From Desulfovibrio sp. (lineage in GTDB: Bacteria > Desulfobacterota > Desulfovibrionia > Desulfovibrionales > Desulfovibrionaceae): DNA of 64,000 nucleotides. Below are positions 7,929 to 19,903 of this stretch, in pieces; position 1 is the first letter of the stretch, and each line of letters opens with the position of its first letter. The notes under the pieces are model-generated. The model had not been told where the DNA came from, made no database searches, and saw only the letters and a program-made list of their open reading frames with translations. A program made the position numbers and the translations under genes. The stretch is taken from positions 581,923-645,922 of the forward strand of contig NZ_JAVESS010000001.1 in NCBI RefSeq assembly GCF_034006445.1, written 5' to 3'.

Positions 7929-10900
7929 ATGCGTACTGTTACTATTACTCGTCCGGCGGCTTCGCAGCAGGCCCTTGTGCCAGCTGAACCCGATGCACGG
8001 ATTGCTTTGACTTTTCCTGCTGACGAAGCAACCCTTGAGCGCTCTGGCAATGACCTTTTGTTCCGCTTTGACGACGGATCCAGCGTCCGTGTCGAAAATT
8101 TCTACACGGAATATACCAAGGACACTGCCCCCAGCTTTGAAGTTGACGGTCAGCTCGTCAGCAGCGCAGACTTTTTTGCCGCAATGGGCCCGGACCTCAT
8201 GCCTGCGGCTGGCCCTGCCACCGCTGGGCGCGACAGCCACTACAGCGAATATGTTGACAGTAGCCTGCAAAGCGGCCTGGATCATCTTGATGGGCTTGAC
8301 TATGGTTTTACCCTTGCCCCTGTCGCCGCTGAAAACCTTTTGAGTGCGCCGCTGGCCAACCAGACCCCGACTCTGAACACCGATGGCGAATTGATATCCA
8401 TTTCACTCAAGGAATCCGGCTGGGTTAAAAACCCTTCCGGTAATTTTGTTCCCGAACCTGGCGTGGCTACCATGAGCGGCAGTTTTACTGCCAATGATCC
8501 TGATGGCGACACTCTCAGCGCTTCTGTTATCATTAACGGGGCGTCCTATGCCGTTAATGCCTTAGGCACCACCACCATCACCACAGATTACGGCACATTT
8601 ACCATTACGCCTTCCAACGCCGGTTCAAATGTGACCTACAACTATACCTACACCCTGAACAATGAAGACTACGGCAACGCAGACTCGCTGAAACAGGGCG
8701 AAGTCCACACTGACAGCATTGTTGTCTCCATCACCGACGGCATCAATACCAGCATAACACAGCCCATCAATGTGATCATTGAAGGCACCAATGACGCGCC
8801 CGACATTGTCAGAGTTGATGACGTTACGCTGAAAGAAGACGGCGTTTTTGCCGGTAGCTACGGTCAAAAGGACACCACCAACGCGCTTGATCCCAATGAA
8901 AACGCTTCCACCCAGGCTGGCGGTATCGGGCCGGATCAACACAAAACAAGCATTGAAGGCCAGATCATCGCGCGCGATCCTGACCACGACAGCGTGCTGA
9001 CCTACAGCATCACTGACAATTCTGGCAGTGCCATAGCTGTTGGCAGTGTTGTTGGCCTTGTTGATGGGACACTGCCTGTAACCGTCACGGGCATTGCGAC
9101 TGACTCCAACAATCCCAACATCACCATCTACCATACTGAATATGGCGATCTCAGCCTTGATACGTCGTCAGGCAGCTATACGTTTACCCTTAGCGGCACT
9201 GAGGCCGGAGGCAAAACCAACGCCCTTGCTGAAGGCCAGAAAGTGCATTTGCAGTTCAGACCTTCCGTGCAGGACGAGCATGGCCTGAAAGACTTTGATG
9301 TTGACCACCTGCGTGACGGCAGCATCCCCGTGGGCGGCGACAACACCATTGACGTGAATATCATTGGCACCAATGACCGCCCGATTTTTACCGGTGATGC
9401 CGCCCACTGGAACAATGCCCAGATGCTGCCCGACGAAAATGGCGTGAACCAGGAAAGCATCAAGGAATCCGGCAAGGTCAACGATGCCAGCGGCGCCAAT
9501 GACAACGTCAAGGTTACAGGCTCCATAGCCGCCACTGACTACGACAACGACGCGCAATTGCGCTATGGCTTCAAGGTGACGGACTCTTCTGGCCAGGAGG
9601 AGATGGTCAGCAAGCTTTATGTCGTGCCCAATGGTACTGACGGGTATGTTCTGCTCACCGAAGCGGACTTTCACGCGCTGAACACCACAGACTATTACGG
9701 CACGCTGAATATCACCACCAACAGCGCCACCAACAGCGCGTCCTATTCTTTTACCCTCAAGAACAGCTCCACCTGCGTTCAGGGCATGAACGAGGGCGAC
9801 ACAATGCTTGTGGAGGTTGAAGTCGTTGTTAAGGACGAATTCGGCGCATGGAATGACATTCCATTGAAGCTTCAAATCGTTGGCGCCAATGACGCTCCCT
9901 ACTTTACTGATGGCAGCAAGGGCACTGTCAAGGAAAGCGGCGTGTACGCCCCCGACAATAATCTCTTCCCCAATCCCGCGGAAAATACTCCTACCACGGA
10001 CGTCGGCGACGCCAATCTGACTGACCCCACCACACCCAATGGGGAGCACAAGCTGACCTTCTCCGGTCACGTCGAAGCCAATGACGTGGACTTTGGCGAT
10101 AACGCCAAGCTGACGTATGGCATGGCCAATTCAAGCGGCACGCCTATTGCGGCGGCTGCTGACGGTTCAACCACTGTTTACTATCTTGCCGACGGCACCG
10201 TTACCGACCAGGTCCCCGGCGACAATTACTATGGCACTCTGAAAATGAATGCCGATGGAACCTTTGAATTCACGCTCAATGATGCCACTGGCGGCCCCGC
10301 TGACAAACTGAGCGAAGGCGAGCAAAAGATCATAACTCTTTCGCCCACGGTAAGCGACGGACAAGCCACCACCGTAGGCAATGGCCAGATTGTCATTACC
10401 GTTGTGGGCACCAACGACGTTCCAAAACTCACCATCACGCACGACAATACCGCCATGACCGGCGTCATTGGCGGCATCTTCCAGGATGACAAAACTGTCC
10501 AGGTAGCCACGGGCAAGCTGGCCATCCACGATATGGATGTGCTGGACATGAAAAATGGCCTCGACATCAAGGTAGAAAACACTGCCGCTCACGCGGACGG
10601 CATTGATCTGGCCAGCAGTACATCCGACAACACCATCAAGGTCAGCGGACTGTACGGTGACCTGTATGTTGTGCGCACCTCATCGGGCAGTGACCATACC
10701 GACGACACCTACACGTACCGCTATGTGATAGACCCCATACGCGCCGCCGCTGTGGGCAAAAATGAAACCAGTCAGGACGACTTCACCATCACCATCCGTG
10801 ACCAGTTTGGCGCGTATGATGAAAAGCAGCTTATTTTTGAAGTGGTCGGCAGCGATGATCCCACCAGCACCGGGATTTCCGGCGGCCGTGGCATCGTTGT

Positions 10901-13900
10901 GGAAAACGGCGTTATGCCTGCCGGATTCGTGAGAGCTACCGACAGTCAGGACACTGTGTACAAGGCACAGTACCAGAACGAAGAAAAGGGACAGCCCGAA
11001 TCCAAAGGCGAAATCTACGCCCACGATGTTGACAAGAGCGACCAGGAAGCCCTGAACAACCCCAGCGCTGATGCCACGATGCACTACGTTATTGTAGACG
11101 GCAACGGCGAACGTCATGACGTCAACACGCTCATGAGCGGGAAGGACTCCATCGAAATCGAGCTCAAATACGGAAAGCTCATTATCGAGCGCACCAAGGA
11201 GGACGGAGAACACGACAACACGCCCCCGTTCAAGTATACGTATGAACTCGACAACGACAATCCCGATGTGCAGAAGCTTAATTTCAATGAAAAGCTGACC
11301 GACGACTTTAAAGTGCAGGTGTATGAAACCGACGACAATCATGTCATCACAGGCCCGCCTGTGAACACCACGCCTGCCGACATCACAGTGCAAGGCACCA
11401 ATGACAGACCTATCATTGACATTGGCACTCTTGATAAGTTGTCCATGGAAGAACACTACGACAAGAACGTCGACGGCAAGATCCTCAAGGGACAAATTGC
11501 CATTACGGACTATGAGGATGCCGGCACGTATGACCCGACAGACCAGACATGGCATTCTGAAGTTGTTTCTGCGGGTGACGGCTTTACTTTCTCGCTGGTC
11601 AAACTGCTGTCTGGAAAATCCGTTTCCAACGAGGCTTTGCGCGGTCCTGACCTTGGCGATGAAGCCAACTTTGACCTCAAAAGCGACACTTTTATTGTCC
11701 AGGGCACGTACGGCATTCTCGAAATCAATCAGCAGACGGGCGCGTTTACCTATACCCGCACCGATGATCTCACCTGGCTCAACAACAATGAAACCGCAGA
11801 AGACACCTTTTACGTGCGCGTAAAAGACCCCAATGGCGCATACTCCGAAGTAAAGCCCATCGTCATCACCATCAACGGCAATGACGATCCAGGCGTTCTC
11901 AAGGGCCATGAGGAGAGCATCAAGGAAGACGGCGTGGACGGCTCGGACCTGCCCAGCGAGACCTACTACTACCTGCATTATGACGGCACGAGCAGCCACG
12001 GGCATGTGCACCACCTTGGCGCTAACCACCCCGAAAACGGAAGACCTGCTGATACAGATTTTGTGGTCAAGGGGCAGCTCCACGTGGACGACCCGGACTT
12101 TTCAGACAGGCCAACTCCTGGTTCTGGCGTTTCTGATAAGTATACGTATGACGAACCGGCTGTGAGCTTTCCCGTTGCGGCTAAAGACGACGGCGCGAAC
12201 ATCGGCGACATCAGCGGCCCTGTTTCCGGCAGCGACGGATCTTCGGTTTACACCATCAACGGTTACGGTACGCTTACGCTCTGGCCGGACGGAAAGTACA
12301 CCTTTGAACCGCTCATGGATGGCGACAAGCTCGCGGCGCCCATCAACCACCTTGCCATCGGGGAGTCCGTGGTCATAACCGTGCCTGTCACCGTAACCGG
12401 TTCGGGAAAAAATCACGCTGGCGAAACGACCAAAGATAACCTGGTGATCACTATCAATGGCACCAATGACGCTCCGGTGGTGACCTCAGAAACATCCGGC
12501 AGCGTTTCGGTGACCTACACTAACACCCTTACCGGGCAGGAGGTCACTTCCAAGTTCACTTTTGGCGAGCGAGGCGACCATGCCGTTGTTATAGACAGCG
12601 ACGAAATGGCCCATTGGGATAGGACTAATGGTGGAAACCTTACGGTAAACGGATCGCTCCAATCGCAAAGTATCGTCAAGGACGTCGACCACGGCGATCA
12701 GAGCAGACTCGTCTTTTTTGCTGTTGACGGCAAAGCCACCACTGGAGAAGCCCAGGGCAACCTGGTGCAGGAGATTGTCGGCGAATACGGCACGCTTATT
12801 ATCCAGCGCGATGGTTCATATCAGTATACCCTGGACAAGTACGGCGCTAACTACAAAAACCTTGTCGCCGGAGACTCTAAAGCCATTACGGAAGAAATCT
12901 TCGATGTCTATGTGCGTGATCCCCACAATGCCACGTCTGAAGAACCCATCAAGCTTGTCATCAAGGTGGCTGGCCCTGATGCGGATCACGGCGGCGGCTC
13001 GGGGACTCCTGTTCCCAATCCCGATCCGGGCGAGGGCGGCGGTTCGCATCCTGGCTCTGAGCTGAAAGATCAGCAGAACCATGTCACGGAAGATGATACG
13101 TATACTGCCACTGGCAAGGTGGGCGGCGACGGCTACTATGATGCTGGCCTCAAGCTGACGGGCTTTACGTCCTCTGATAGCGGAGACACGGGCGGCAAAG
13201 CCACAGACAATATGATTGTCACCAAGTACGGCACCATTACTCTCAAGCCAGACGGTACTTATACCTACACCCTGAATAACGACCACCCTGACGTGCAGAA
13301 GCTTCGTCAAGAAGACCATATAGTGCAGAAATTCACGGTTACTGCCAAAGACGGCACTTCAACGGTTATCGAAATCACCGTGAATGGCACCAATGATCTG
13401 CCCTTTGTGGTGAGTTCGTCCGACGGCAGCCTGACGCAAAATTCTGGCGGCATATGGGCCAATACTACCACGACCGGCAACTTTGAGGCCAAAGACCTAG
13501 ATATGGTGGAAGGCCAGAACCTTATCCTCAAAGGCGACGGCGTTACGTCCACTGGCACGGATACCTACACAGTTCAGGGCCAGTATGGCGTATACACCAT
13601 CACCAAGACGGTCGTTAACGGAAACTCGCATTTCGAGTATACGTACACGCTTGATCCCGCCTATCAAAATGACAACTTTGGCGGGCAGGTAGAGGATTCC
13701 GTGACCATCCAGATCAGCGACGGCAAGGCAAACGCGAACCACACGCTGAATGTCACCCTGGATGCCAAAAACGATGCCCCGGTAATCACCAAGGCTGACG
13801 ATCTTAACGTCATTGAGGATAGCAAGATTATCAGCGACACAAACACGGTTTCGGCAACCGACCCTGATATGCCTTTCCCCGGAAGCGATGCAGATAAGCT

Positions 13901-16394
13901 TTCCTACAGCGTGGCCAACGCTGACGGCAGCGGCGAAGGATCCATGGTGGTTGGCAAGTACGGTGTTTTGGTTATGGGCGCTGACGGCAGCTATTACTTC
14001 AAGCTGAATAGTGCCAGCCCCGAGGTTCAGGCTCTGAACGGGGCAGATCCCAACGACCCGTCTTCGAAGCCTGAATCCATTAGTGAAAAATTCAGGGTCA
14101 TCGTCAGAGACGACAAGGGCGGCGTCACCTACAAGGAAATCACTGTAGACATTCAGGGCACTGACGATATGCCCATGCTCTACCTCTACGGTGTGGACGG
14201 ATCGCTTGCGGCAACCGGACCTGCCGGGTCTGGCGCGTTGCTTGTCGTCAAGGAAAAGCAGGGCGGTACTGACGCTGACTATACCGTGCATGGCAAGGCA
14301 CTGGGGTATGATGCGGATGCGGACGACTACGACAACTTGAAGTACAGCATCAAGGATGGCGGCAGTAACGCAACCGAGGTCACAATATTCGCTGTCAAGA
14401 CCGCCTCAGGCTGGGAAGTCACTTCAAGTTCTACTCCTGGCGCTGTGGAGATGGGTTCCCTGAGTATTAACGACACGTCAGGTCTCTATACCTTCAAGGG
14501 CAAGCCTGACGGCATCGCCAAACTTGGCGTTGGCGAGGAACTCAACATCCTCGGCACTGTTGTGGTTCAGGACACGCACGGCAATGAATCCACGGCCGAC
14601 CTGAACATCAACATCATGGGCACCAATACCACGCCCATCATTGTTGATTTCACTGGTGATAAACATCCTGACTACACCGCCGATCCTCTGAACAAGGACG
14701 ATTTTGATTTTGCGCAAAGCAGTGACGACAAATATACGCCGCTTACCGGTGAAGTTGTTACCCTTGACGCTGACGGCGATGCCACGCAGGTCTTCATCAG
14801 GGTGGAGGACTCCATACTTGGCGAGCGGAACGTCACCGAACTGGAAGGCAAATATGGCAAGCTGACGCTTACCGTAGATGCTAACGGCAAAACGCACTAT
14901 GAATACAAGGTGACCAACCCCAACGCCATCAAGGCTCTGGGAGAAGAGGAAACTGACAAGGACACCTTTAACCTTGTTGTGCGCGACCCGTATGGAGCCG
15001 AAGGTACAGGAAGCCTCGTCATTGACATTATAGGCACTAATGACAAACCTGTGATTTCCGTGAATGGCGCGAACAGCACCATTACTGTCACAGATCCGGA
15101 CACGAAGGATACGCATACCCTCACCATTATTGTTAACGGAACGGAACATGCACTTGTGGCGGATCCCAACAATCCAGCGCATTTTACATCCAACCTTCCT
15201 GATGGAAAGCTCACGCTGCTCTATGAACAGGCAAGCAACGGCGAAAAACAATGGAAGTACACCTTTGAACCTGATCCTTCCAAGACAGGCAGCATTCCTT
15301 CCACCGAAACCAAAGAATTTGATTTCTCGGTGAAGGTGACAGACCAGCATGGAGCCAGTGATACGTCGGACAACGTGACAATCAGCTACACAGGCACAAA
15401 CCATGCGCCTGTGGGCCAGGATGTGACGCTGCCCCTGACCCTCATCAACGGCGTCATTCCGGCTGGAGACGTAATTCCGTTTCACAATGATCCCTTGTCC
15501 TTCAAAGACCAGGATGGCGATCACCTCAGCTATGTATTCAAAGACAGTCATGGCGCCGATGTCACGGTTTCCGGTTCATCAACTATAATAGATGGTGAAT
15601 TTGGAACACTTGAACTTATCACCAACAGCACTGGCGATGGGTATGAGTACAAGTACACGATGTCCGACGATACGGCCGTGCTGAAAAAGCTGGCCGAAAT
15701 GTACGCCAATGGCGAGGACGTGAAGGACGAGTTCCAGTACAAGGTCAATGACGGTGTCTGGACGAATAGCGATTCCGGCAAGGTTGAAGTGCACTTGAAT
15801 GTCGATAACCACGCAAGCGGGCCTTTTGGTGATGAAAGCGCAACCAGCCCGCAGGTGGTCTTTGGCGGCAGCGGCAATGACGTGCTTCATGGCGGCTCCG
15901 GCAATGACATCCTTTCCGGTGGCAACGGCAACGACATGCTTTATGGCGGTCTTGGCGACGACACGCTCTTTGGCGGCGCCGGAAATGACTATCTTGATGG
16001 CGAGGCCGGAAAAAACGAACTCTACGGCGGCGATGGCAATGATGTGCTTGTGTTCAACGCCAACAACACCGTTATGGACGGCGGCGCCGGCATTGACATG
16101 ATGATAGGCGCAGACAAGGATACGCTCGACAGCCTGTTCGCCAACCCTGCTGCCAATCCCGTCAAGAATGTTGAAATATTTGTGACGGATGGCGGCACAG
16201 GCCTGACCAGTCTGTCCAGCCTTGAAAGCCACGGCGTGGTTCTGAATGGTAATGAAAAAATTGAGCTGTCGTCAGACTGGAGCCAAAGCGCCAGCCAGAC
16301 CCCCAGCAGCATGTCCAGTGACTATGTGGCCTTTACCAGCGACAATATGACCATACTCGTTGCCAAGTCCGCTCTGGCTGAAGGTATCGTGTAA
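7929..16394 (+). CDS. Giant VCBS/RTX adhesin, type I secreted, LapA-like
   Basis: A 2,821-residue surface protein starting MRTVTITRP, chosen because ATG 7929 follows TTGGAGGCATCC; the 52 extra codons upstream lack an RBS and overlap the leader hairpins. Order: an N-terminal module (about 1-115) of the kind that anchors LapA-like adhesins, with a PAAG tetrapeptide at 92-95 that fits LapG-type protease cleavage sites; about 14-15 tandem VCBS/cadherin-like repeats, each closing on GTNDAP-type motifs; a Gly/Pro linker near 1686-1710; RTX calcium-binding nonapeptides ([16 protein letters not shown] and relatives) at about 2640-2725; and a C-terminal secretion region rich in Ser/Asp/Ala. Related Desulfovibrio proteins act in biofilm formation. 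No T1SS or lapG/lapD homologue is in the window. Confidence 0.92.
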   Translation: MRTVTITRPAASQQALVPAEPDARIALTFPADEATLERSGNDLLFRFDDGSSVRVENFYTEYTKDTAPSFEVDGQLVSSADFFAAMGPDLMPAAGPATAGRDSHYSEYVDSSLQSGLDHLDGLDYGFTLAPVAAENLLSAPLANQTPTLNTDGELISISLKESGWVKNPSGNFVPEPGVATMSGSFTANDPDGDTLSASVIINGASYAVNALGTTTITTDYGTFTITPSNAGSNVTYNYTYTLNNEDYGNADSLKQGEVHTDSIVVSITDGINTSITQPINVIIEGTNDAPDIVRVDDVTLKEDGVFAGSYGQKDTTNALDPNENASTQAGGIGPDQHKTSIEGQIIARDPDHDSVLTYSITDNSGSAIAVGSVVGLVDGTLPVTVTGIATDSNNPNITIYHTEYGDLSLDTSSGSYTFTLSGTEAGGKTNALAEGQKVHLQFRPSVQDEHGLKDFDVDHLRDGSIPVGGDNTIDVNIIGTNDRPIFTGDAAHWNNAQMLPDENGVNQESIKESGKVNDASGANDNVKVTGSIAATDYDNDAQLRYGFKVTDSSGQEEMVSKLYVVPNGTDGYVLLTEADFHALNTTDYYGTLNITTNSATNSASYSFTLKNSSTCVQGMNEGDTMLVEVEVVVKDEFGAWNDIPLKLQIVGANDAPYFTDGSKGTVKESGVYAPDNNLFPNPAENTPTTDVGDANLTDPTTPNGEHKLTFSGHVEANDVDFGDNAKLTYGMANSSGTPIAAAADGSTTVYYLADGTVTDQVPGDNYYGTLKMNADGTFEFTLNDATGGPADKLSEGEQKIITLSPTVSDGQATTVGNGQIVITVVGTNDVPKLTITHDNTAMTGVIGGIFQDDKTVQVATGKLAIHDMDVLDMKNGLDIKVENTAAHADGIDLASSTSDNTIKVSGLYGDLYVVRTSSGSDHTDDTYTYRYVIDPIRAAAVGKNETSQDDFTITIRDQFGAYDEKQLIFEVVGSDDPTSTGISGGRGIVVENGVMPAGFVRATDSQDTVYKAQYQNEEKGQPESKGEIYAHDVDKSDQEALNNPSADATMHYVIVDGNGERHDVNTLMSGKDSIEIELKYGKLIIERTKEDGEHDNTPPFKYTYELDNDNPDVQKLNFNEKLTDDFKVQVYETDDNHVITGPPVNTTPADITVQGTNDRPIIDIGTLDKLSMEEHYDKNVDGKILKGQIAITDYEDAGTYDPTDQTWHSEVVSAGDGFTFSLVKLLSGKSVSNEALRGPDLGDEANFDLKSDTFIVQGTYGILEINQQTGAFTYTRTDDLTWLNNNETAEDTFYVRVKDPNGAYSEVKPIVITINGNDDPGVLKGHEESIKEDGVDGSDLPSETYYYLHYDGTSSHGHVHHLGANHPENGRPADTDFVVKGQLHVDDPDFSDRPTPGSGVSDKYTYDEPAVSFPVAAKDDGANIGDISGPVSGSDGSSVYTINGYGTLTLWPDGKYTFEPLMDGDKLAAPINHLAIGESVVITVPVTVTGSGKNHAGETTKDNLVITINGTNDAPVVTSETSGSVSVTYTNTLTGQEVTSKFTFGERGDHAVVIDSDEMAHWDRTNGGNLTVNGSLQSQSIVKDVDHGDQSRLVFFAVDGKATTGEAQGNLVQEIVGEYGTLIIQRDGSYQYTLDKYGANYKNLVAGDSKAITEEIFDVYVRDPHNATSEEPIKLVIKVAGPDADHGGGSGTPVPNPDPGEGGGSHPGSELKDQQNHVTEDDTYTATGKVGGDGYYDAGLKLTGFTSSDSGDTGGKATDNMIVTKYGTITLKPDGTYTYTLNNDHPDVQKLRQEDHIVQKFTVTAKDGTSTVIEITVNGTNDLPFVVSSSDGSLTQNSGGIWANTTTTGNFEAKDLDMVEGQNLILKGDGVTSTGTDTYTVQGQYGVYTITKTVVNGNSHFEYTYTLDPAYQNDNFGGQVEDSVTIQISDGKANANHTLNVTLDAKNDAPVITKADDLNVIEDSKIISDTNTVSATDPDMPFPGSDADKLSYSVANADGSGEGSMVVGKYGVLVMGADGSYYFKLNSASPEVQALNGADPNDPSSKPESISEKFRVIVRDDKGGVTYKEITVDIQGTDDMPMLYLYGVDGSLAATGPAGSGALLVVKEKQGGTDADYTVHGKALGYDADADDYDNLKYSIKDGGSNATEVTIFAVKTASGWEVTSSSTPGAVEMGSLSINDTSGLYTFKGKPDGIAKLGVGEELNILGTVVVQDTHGNESTADLNINIMGTNTTPIIVDFTGDKHPDYTADPLNKDDFDFAQSSDDKYTPLTGEVVTLDADGDATQVFIRVEDSILGERNVTELEGKYGKLTLTVDANGKTHYEYKVTNPNAIKALGEEETDKDTFNLVVRDPYGAEGTGSLVIDIIGTNDKPVISVNGANSTITVTDPDTKDTHTLTIIVNGTEHALVADPNNPAHFTSNLPDGKLTLLYEQASNGEKQWKYTFEPDPSKTGSIPSTETKEFDFSVKVTDQHGASDTSDNVTISYTGTNHAPVGQDVTLPLTLINGVIPAGDVIPFHNDPLSFKDQDGDHLSYVFKDSHGADVTVSGSSTIIDGEFGTLELITNSTGDGYEYKYTMSDDTAVLKKLAEMYANGEDVKDEFQYKVNDGVWTNSDSGKVEVHLNVDNHASGPFGDESATSPQVVFGGSGNDVLHGGSGNDILSGGNGNDMLYGGLGDDTLFGGAGNDYLDGEAGKNELYGGDGNDVLVFNANNTVMDGGAGIDMMIGADKDTLDSLFANPAANPVKNVEIFVTDGGTGLTSLSSLESHGVVLNGNEKIELSSDWSQSASQTPSSMSSDYVAFTSDNMTILVAKSALAEGIV

Positions 16395-16419
16395 ACAGCC
16401 TAGACACACGCAAAGAACA

Positions 16420-16450
16420 CGCGGGCCGTCACTTTTAGTGACGGCCCGCG
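16420..16450 (+). terminator. Terminator of the adhesin gene
   Basis: A perfect 13-bp stem, CGCGGGCCGTCAC with GTGACGGCCCGCG, and loop TTTTA, 25 bases after the stop. The U-run is weak (CTTGTTT), but the stem is very stable. Confidence 0.8.
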
Positions 16451-16587
16451 CTTGTTTCTGCCAGCTTCTGCCGCACATCCCGCTCCATCCTCTTGGCACA
16501 GACACCTTGACCTTCCCACCCGTGCAGCTTATGATCCTGTGAATAAATACGGCTTTTTCAGCCCAACCCGTACCGGAGGCTTGCCGC

Positions 16588-16797
16588 ATGTTTGGCATTG
16601 GCGTGCAAGAGTTGTTGCTCATACTGGTAGTTGTTCTTCTGCTTTTTGGCGCGAACAAACTGCCCGAAATTGGCGGCGGCCTTGGCAGGGCTATTCGCAA
16701 CTTCCGGCGGGCCTCTTCTGAGCCTGATGAAATTGACATCACTCCAAAAAACAAAAAACCTTCCTCCACTGATGACGACCCCAGCCATAAAGCCTGA
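16588..16797 (+). CDS. tatA: Sec-independent (Tat) translocase protein TatA/E
   Basis: A 69-residue protein with the TatA layout: short N-terminus, one membrane helix (about 7-21, [13 protein letters not shown]), the invariant FG hinge with G-A-N-K-LPE, an amphipathic helix ([12 protein letters not shown]) and an acidic/basic tail. TatA forms the pore-like oligomer that moves folded twin-arginine proteins, such as periplasmic redox enzymes abundant in sulfate reducers. The RBS GGAGG is 8 bases upstream of ATG 16588. tatB and tatC are not beside it, so they must be elsewhere. The ACT-domain gene follows 27 bases later and may be co-transcribed. Confidence 0.92.
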   Translation: MFGIGVQELLLILVVVLLLFGANKLPEIGGGLGRAIRNFRRASSEPDEIDITPKNKKPSSTDDDPSHKA

Positions 16798-16824
16798 GTC
16801 CAGCCGGACATAAAGGATTTTGTC

Positions 16825-17253
16825 ATGAAAGCAGAACAATTATCCGTATTTTTGGAAAACAGGGCCGGACGCCTGGCAGAAGTGACCCGCACACTGGCTG
16901 AAGCAGGCATTAATATTCGTGCTTTGTCGCTTGCGGACACTTCAGACTTTGGCATCCTGCGCATGATCGTTTGCGATCATGAAAAAGCCAAAGCCGTTCT
17001 TAAAGAAAAAGGCTTTACTCTCGGCCGCACCAGCGTTGTGGCTGTGGAAGTCTCTGACAGGCCCGGCGGCCTTGATGACGTGCTGCAACTGGTTTCGCGC
17101 AACGGCATAAATGTGGAATATATGTATGCCTTTGTCCAACGCGAAAACGAAAGCGCTGTCATGATCTTTCGCTTCGACAAAGTGGATCAGGCGGTTGAGG
17201 TGCTTCAGGCAAACAATTTCACCATTATTCCCGCCGCACGCCTCTGCGCCTAA
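16825..17253 (+). CDS. Tandem ACT-domain amino-acid-binding protein
   Basis: A 142-residue protein made of two ACT domains (about 1-66 and 70-142). Each has the beta-alpha-beta ligand-binding pattern: [28 protein letters not shown] in the first and [26 protein letters not shown] in the second, with the Gly of the binding turn present. Stand-alone double-ACT proteins are thought to sense amino acids or regulate partner enzymes such as the phenylacetate-CoA ligase group, next to which they are often found; no such enzyme is here. The RBS is AAAGGA before ATG 16825. A hairpin terminator follows at 17307. Confidence 0.85.
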   Translation: MKAEQLSVFLENRAGRLAEVTRTLAEAGINIRALSLADTSDFGILRMIVCDHEKAKAVLKEKGFTLGRTSVVAVEVSDRPGGLDDVLQLVSRNGINVEYMYAFVQRENESAVMIFRFDKVDQAVEVLQANNFTIIPAARLCA

Positions 17254-17306
17254 TAAATCCTGCTTTTGGCGAGCGCTCAGACGCTACGCCCTGCCACAAT
17301 GTCATA

Positions 17307-17342
17307 CAAATACCCCTTGGCCACAGCGCCGAGGGGTATTTG
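17307..17342 (+). terminator. Hairpin terminator after the ACT gene
   Basis: An 11-bp perfect stem, CAAATACCCCT (17307-17317) with AGGGGTATTTG (17332-17342), 14-base loop, followed by CGTTT. Because the stem starts with AAA, it could work in both directions. Confidence 0.6.
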
Positions 17343-17532
17343 CGTTTCACAGAGCGCATCTGCATCCGTGCGCAAACGCCCCGCCACGCCCTGCATGTCA
17401 CGTCAGCAATGCGGCATATCCGCCAGCGGCAGCATGGGGCACTTTCTTTGCAATTATGTACTCTTCGTAAACAATGCCGGGGCACAGGCCAAAGACATCC
17501 CCTGTTCAACCAGGTACTGCGCGTGTACCCTG

Positions 17533-17660
17533 CTAGAGCAGTTTACGAATGAAATGAGTTAAATGCTCTGCAAGGATTTTTCTGAAAATCCTTGCCACGA
17601 AATGCGAGTAGGCGGGCTTTTGCCTGCCGCACGCGAGCATTTCAAGTGTTAAATGCTCTA
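17533..17660. repeat. Intergenic element with TAGAGCA/TGCTCTA ends (copy 1)
   Basis: Starts CTAGAGCA and ends AAATGCTCTA. Inside are AGAGCA (17535) paired with TGCTCT (17564), a perfect 11-bp hairpin GCAAGGATTTT-TCTG-AAAATCCTTGC (17570-17595), a GGCGGGC/GCCTGCC hairpin and a second GAGCATTT/AAATGCTC pair at the right end. Related elements lie at 27028-27175 and 56742-57248. They do not code and carry no transposase. Confidence 0.6.
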
Positions 17661-17693
17661 AGACCGCTGGCTTTTGAATCAGGTGGAGGACAT

Positions 17694-19211
17694 ATGGCTG
17701 CACAGTATATATTGGCTCTTGATCAGGGCACAACCAGTTCACGGGCAATCCTCTTTGACCACAACGCCAACATCGTTCAGATCGCGCAAAAAGAATTCAC
17801 ACAACTCTACCTTCAGGCGGGCTGGGTGGAACACAGCCCCAATGAAATTTTCGACTCACAAAGTTACGTTGTTCGCGAATGCTTGCGCAATGCACAGGTA
17901 AGCGGCAACGCCCTGGCAGCCATCGGGATCACCAACCAACGCGAAACCACCATTGTTTGGGAAAAATCTACCGGAGCGCCCATCTATAACGCCATAGTCT
18001 GGCAAGACCGTCGCACCGCAGCCTTTTGCGACCAGCTGCGGGCCGAAGGAAAAGCCAGGGTCATTCAGGATAAAACCGGTCTTGTCCTTGACGCGTATTT
18101 CTCCGGCAGCAAGATACGCTGGATTCTTGATACCATTCCCGGCGCCCGCGCGCGGGCTGAAGCAGGCGAACTTCTGTTCGGCACAGTGGATACATGGCTT
18201 GTCTGGAATCTCAGCAAGCGTGGGGCCCATGTCACGGATCCCTCCAATGCCAGCCGCACTCTGCTTTTTAACATTCACACGCGGCAATGGGATGATGAAC
18301 TGCTGGCAATCATGGGCGTACCGCGTGCCATGTTGCCCGAAATTGTCCCCTCTTCCAGCATCACAGCGTGGACGCATCCTGAATTTTTTGGGCACGCCGT
18401 CCCCATTGCCGGCATTGCAGGAGACCAGCAGGCAGCGGCATACGGCAACGGCTGCATGAAAGAAGGCATGGCCAAAAACACTTACGGAACTGGCTGCTTT
18501 CTGTTGCTGAATACCGGCGAAAGGCCACCCACAAGCCAGAACAACCTGCTTGCCACAGTGGCGTGGCAAACAGACCGGGGCTGTTCTTACGCTCTTGAAG
18601 GCAGTGTTTTTGTGGCGGGTGCGGCTGTTCAATGGCTCCGGGACGGGCTTGGACTCATCAAAGACTCGTCCGAGCTGGAAGGGTTGGCAACCACTGTCCC
18701 TGATAATGGCGGCGTATATATGGTTCCGGCATTTGTGGGCATGGGCGCACCCTATTGGGATCAATACGCCAGGGGTACGATTGTCGGCCTGACAAGAGGC
18801 ACCACAAGAGGCCATATCGCCCGCGCCGCCATTGAGGCCATTGCTTTACAGACGCTCGATATTATTGATGCCATGAAAAAAGACACTGGCATCAGCCTTA
18901 CGACCTTGCGTGTGGACGGCGGCGCCAGCAGAAACAACATGCTTATGCAGTTTCAGGCCGACCTCACGGGAGTGGTGGTGGAACGCCCCACCATTACAGA
19001 AACAACGGCTCTTGGCGCTGCATACCTGGCGGGGCTTGCTGTGGAATTTTGGGAAAGTGAAGAAGCTCTTGCCCATAAATGGAAGCTCGATCGCCGCTTC
19101 ACGCCCACAATGGCGCAAGACAAAAAAGAAAAAATGCTGCACCAGTGGCACCGCGCCGTTGCACGGGCCTCGCATTGGATAGAGGAACAGACGCCTGACC
19201 AAGCGCCATAG
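17694..19211 (+). CDS. glpK: Glycerol kinase
   Basis: A 505-residue FGGY-family kinase that phosphorylates glycerol to sn-glycerol 3-phosphate with ATP. Visible family marks are the N-terminal phosphate loop [10 protein letters not shown] (10-19), the substrate region with [41 protein letters not shown], the FGGY-type [22 protein letters not shown] segment and the adenosine-binding [11 protein letters not shown]. The length matches the family. ATG 17694 is chosen for the GGTGGAGGA RBS; the frame from 17592 runs through the upstream repeat. No glpF or glpD is adjacent. It supplies the glycerol catabolic and lipid precursor pool. Confidence 0.96.
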   Translation: MAAQYILALDQGTTSSRAILFDHNANIVQIAQKEFTQLYLQAGWVEHSPNEIFDSQSYVVRECLRNAQVSGNALAAIGITNQRETTIVWEKSTGAPIYNAIVWQDRRTAAFCDQLRAEGKARVIQDKTGLVLDAYFSGSKIRWILDTIPGARARAEAGELLFGTVDTWLVWNLSKRGAHVTDPSNASRTLLFNIHTRQWDDELLAIMGVPRAMLPEIVPSSSITAWTHPEFFGHAVPIAGIAGDQQAAAYGNGCMKEGMAKNTYGTGCFLLLNTGERPPTSQNNLLATVAWQTDRGCSYALEGSVFVAGAAVQWLRDGLGLIKDSSELEGLATTVPDNGGVYMVPAFVGMGAPYWDQYARGTIVGLTRGTTRGHIARAAIEAIALQTLDIIDAMKKDTGISLTTLRVDGGASRNNMLMQFQADLTGVVVERPTITETTALGAAYLAGLAVEFWESEEALAHKWKLDRRFTPTMAQDKKEKMLHQWHRAVARASHWIEEQTPDQAP

Positions 19212-19398
19212 CGACGCATTGCAGGTACCTGCCCAAGCGCCAGCACCTCGCATTTTTGGTGCGCACACCTCTGCGGCATTGCAGGGTTTCTGACATCAGG
19301 GGCAATCAGCTTCACTCTGGTTCTTGACTTACCCCCGCCCATTGCGCTAGTAATGCTTTTCGCACGTACGGGCAGGGATAAAACCAGCCCCACGTCTT

Positions 19399-19485
19399 GC
19401 CGGGATGGTGGAATTGGTAGACGCAGCGGACTCAAAATCCGCCGAGGGCAACCTCTTGCGAGTTCAAGTCTCGCTCCCGGTACCA
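19399..19485 (+). tRNA. tRNA-Leu (anticodon CAA)
   Basis: An 87-nt cloverleaf with 7-bp acceptor (GCCGGGA with TCCCGGT, one G-U pair), D arm with TTGGTAGACG, anticodon stem GCGGA/TCCGC and loop CTCAAAA giving CAA, a long variable arm (class II, as for Leu), T arm with GTTCAAGTC and encoded CCA. It reads UUG codons. A terminator follows. Confidence 0.95.
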
Positions 19486-19493
19486 AAGAAATT

Positions 19494-19525
19494 AAGGGCT
19501 TGCAGAAATGCAGGCCCTTTTTCGT
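19494..19525 (+). terminator. Terminator of tRNA-Leu
   Basis: AAGGGCTTGCA-GAAA-TGCAGGCCCTT with a U-run TTT-CG-TTG-TTTTTT, starting 9 bases after the tRNA 3' end. Confidence 0.85.
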
Positions 19526-19797
19526 TGTTTTTTCTGCACCATCTTGCACCAAATCAACAGGCGGCATCAATTCGGCTGCTCTGGACTCCCCCCTGAGTAA
19601 CGTGGGCATGGGTTTTGCCGCGGTCTGAACGCTCGAATTTGCACGGTCATTCTTCGCAAGGGGCAGCGGCATGCAGCACCGCCTAAGTCATATACAAAAT
19701 TGTTTTAACATCCCGCTGATTTTACAAAAATGTCTTAATATCCATACCCTTTTCAAAATATTATCATGCAATTACAGATTATTATAAAAAAAACATC

Positions 19798-19815
19798 CTT
19801 GGAACACCTCTTGCT
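19798..19815 (+). promoter_or_regulatory. Sigma-54 promoter of the urea operon
   Basis: CTTGGAACACCTCTTGCT matches the -24/-12 consensus TTGGCAC-N5-TTGCW: GG at 19801-19802 and GC at 19813-19814, exactly 12 bases apart, one mismatch in the -24 box. It lies about 90 bases before urtA. Upstream (19680-19790) is A/T-rich and would hold activator sites; I could not pick a clear NtrC palindrome. Urea uptake and urease are commonly nitrogen-controlled. Confidence 0.75.
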
Positions 19816-19903
19816 TAGGTATGTCCAGTAGCAAGCAGCGCGGCGACCATGGGGGTGCGTCGCGTCATGTACAGCCATACAGACAGTTCCAAGGAGGCTC
19901 CAT

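Noticed and set aside
10680..12083. 467-codon frame on the minus strand inside the adhesin gene, plus several others there (9168-10070, 13497-14291, 14478-15551)
   Set aside because: They are antisense shadows of the repetitive, GC-rich adhesin ORF: low-complexity Val/Gly/Ala-rich products, no RBS, no recognisable domains.
17592..17693. 34-codon N-terminal extension of glycerol kinase
   Set aside because: It passes through the intergenic repeat, and the good RBS and family N-terminus are at 17694.
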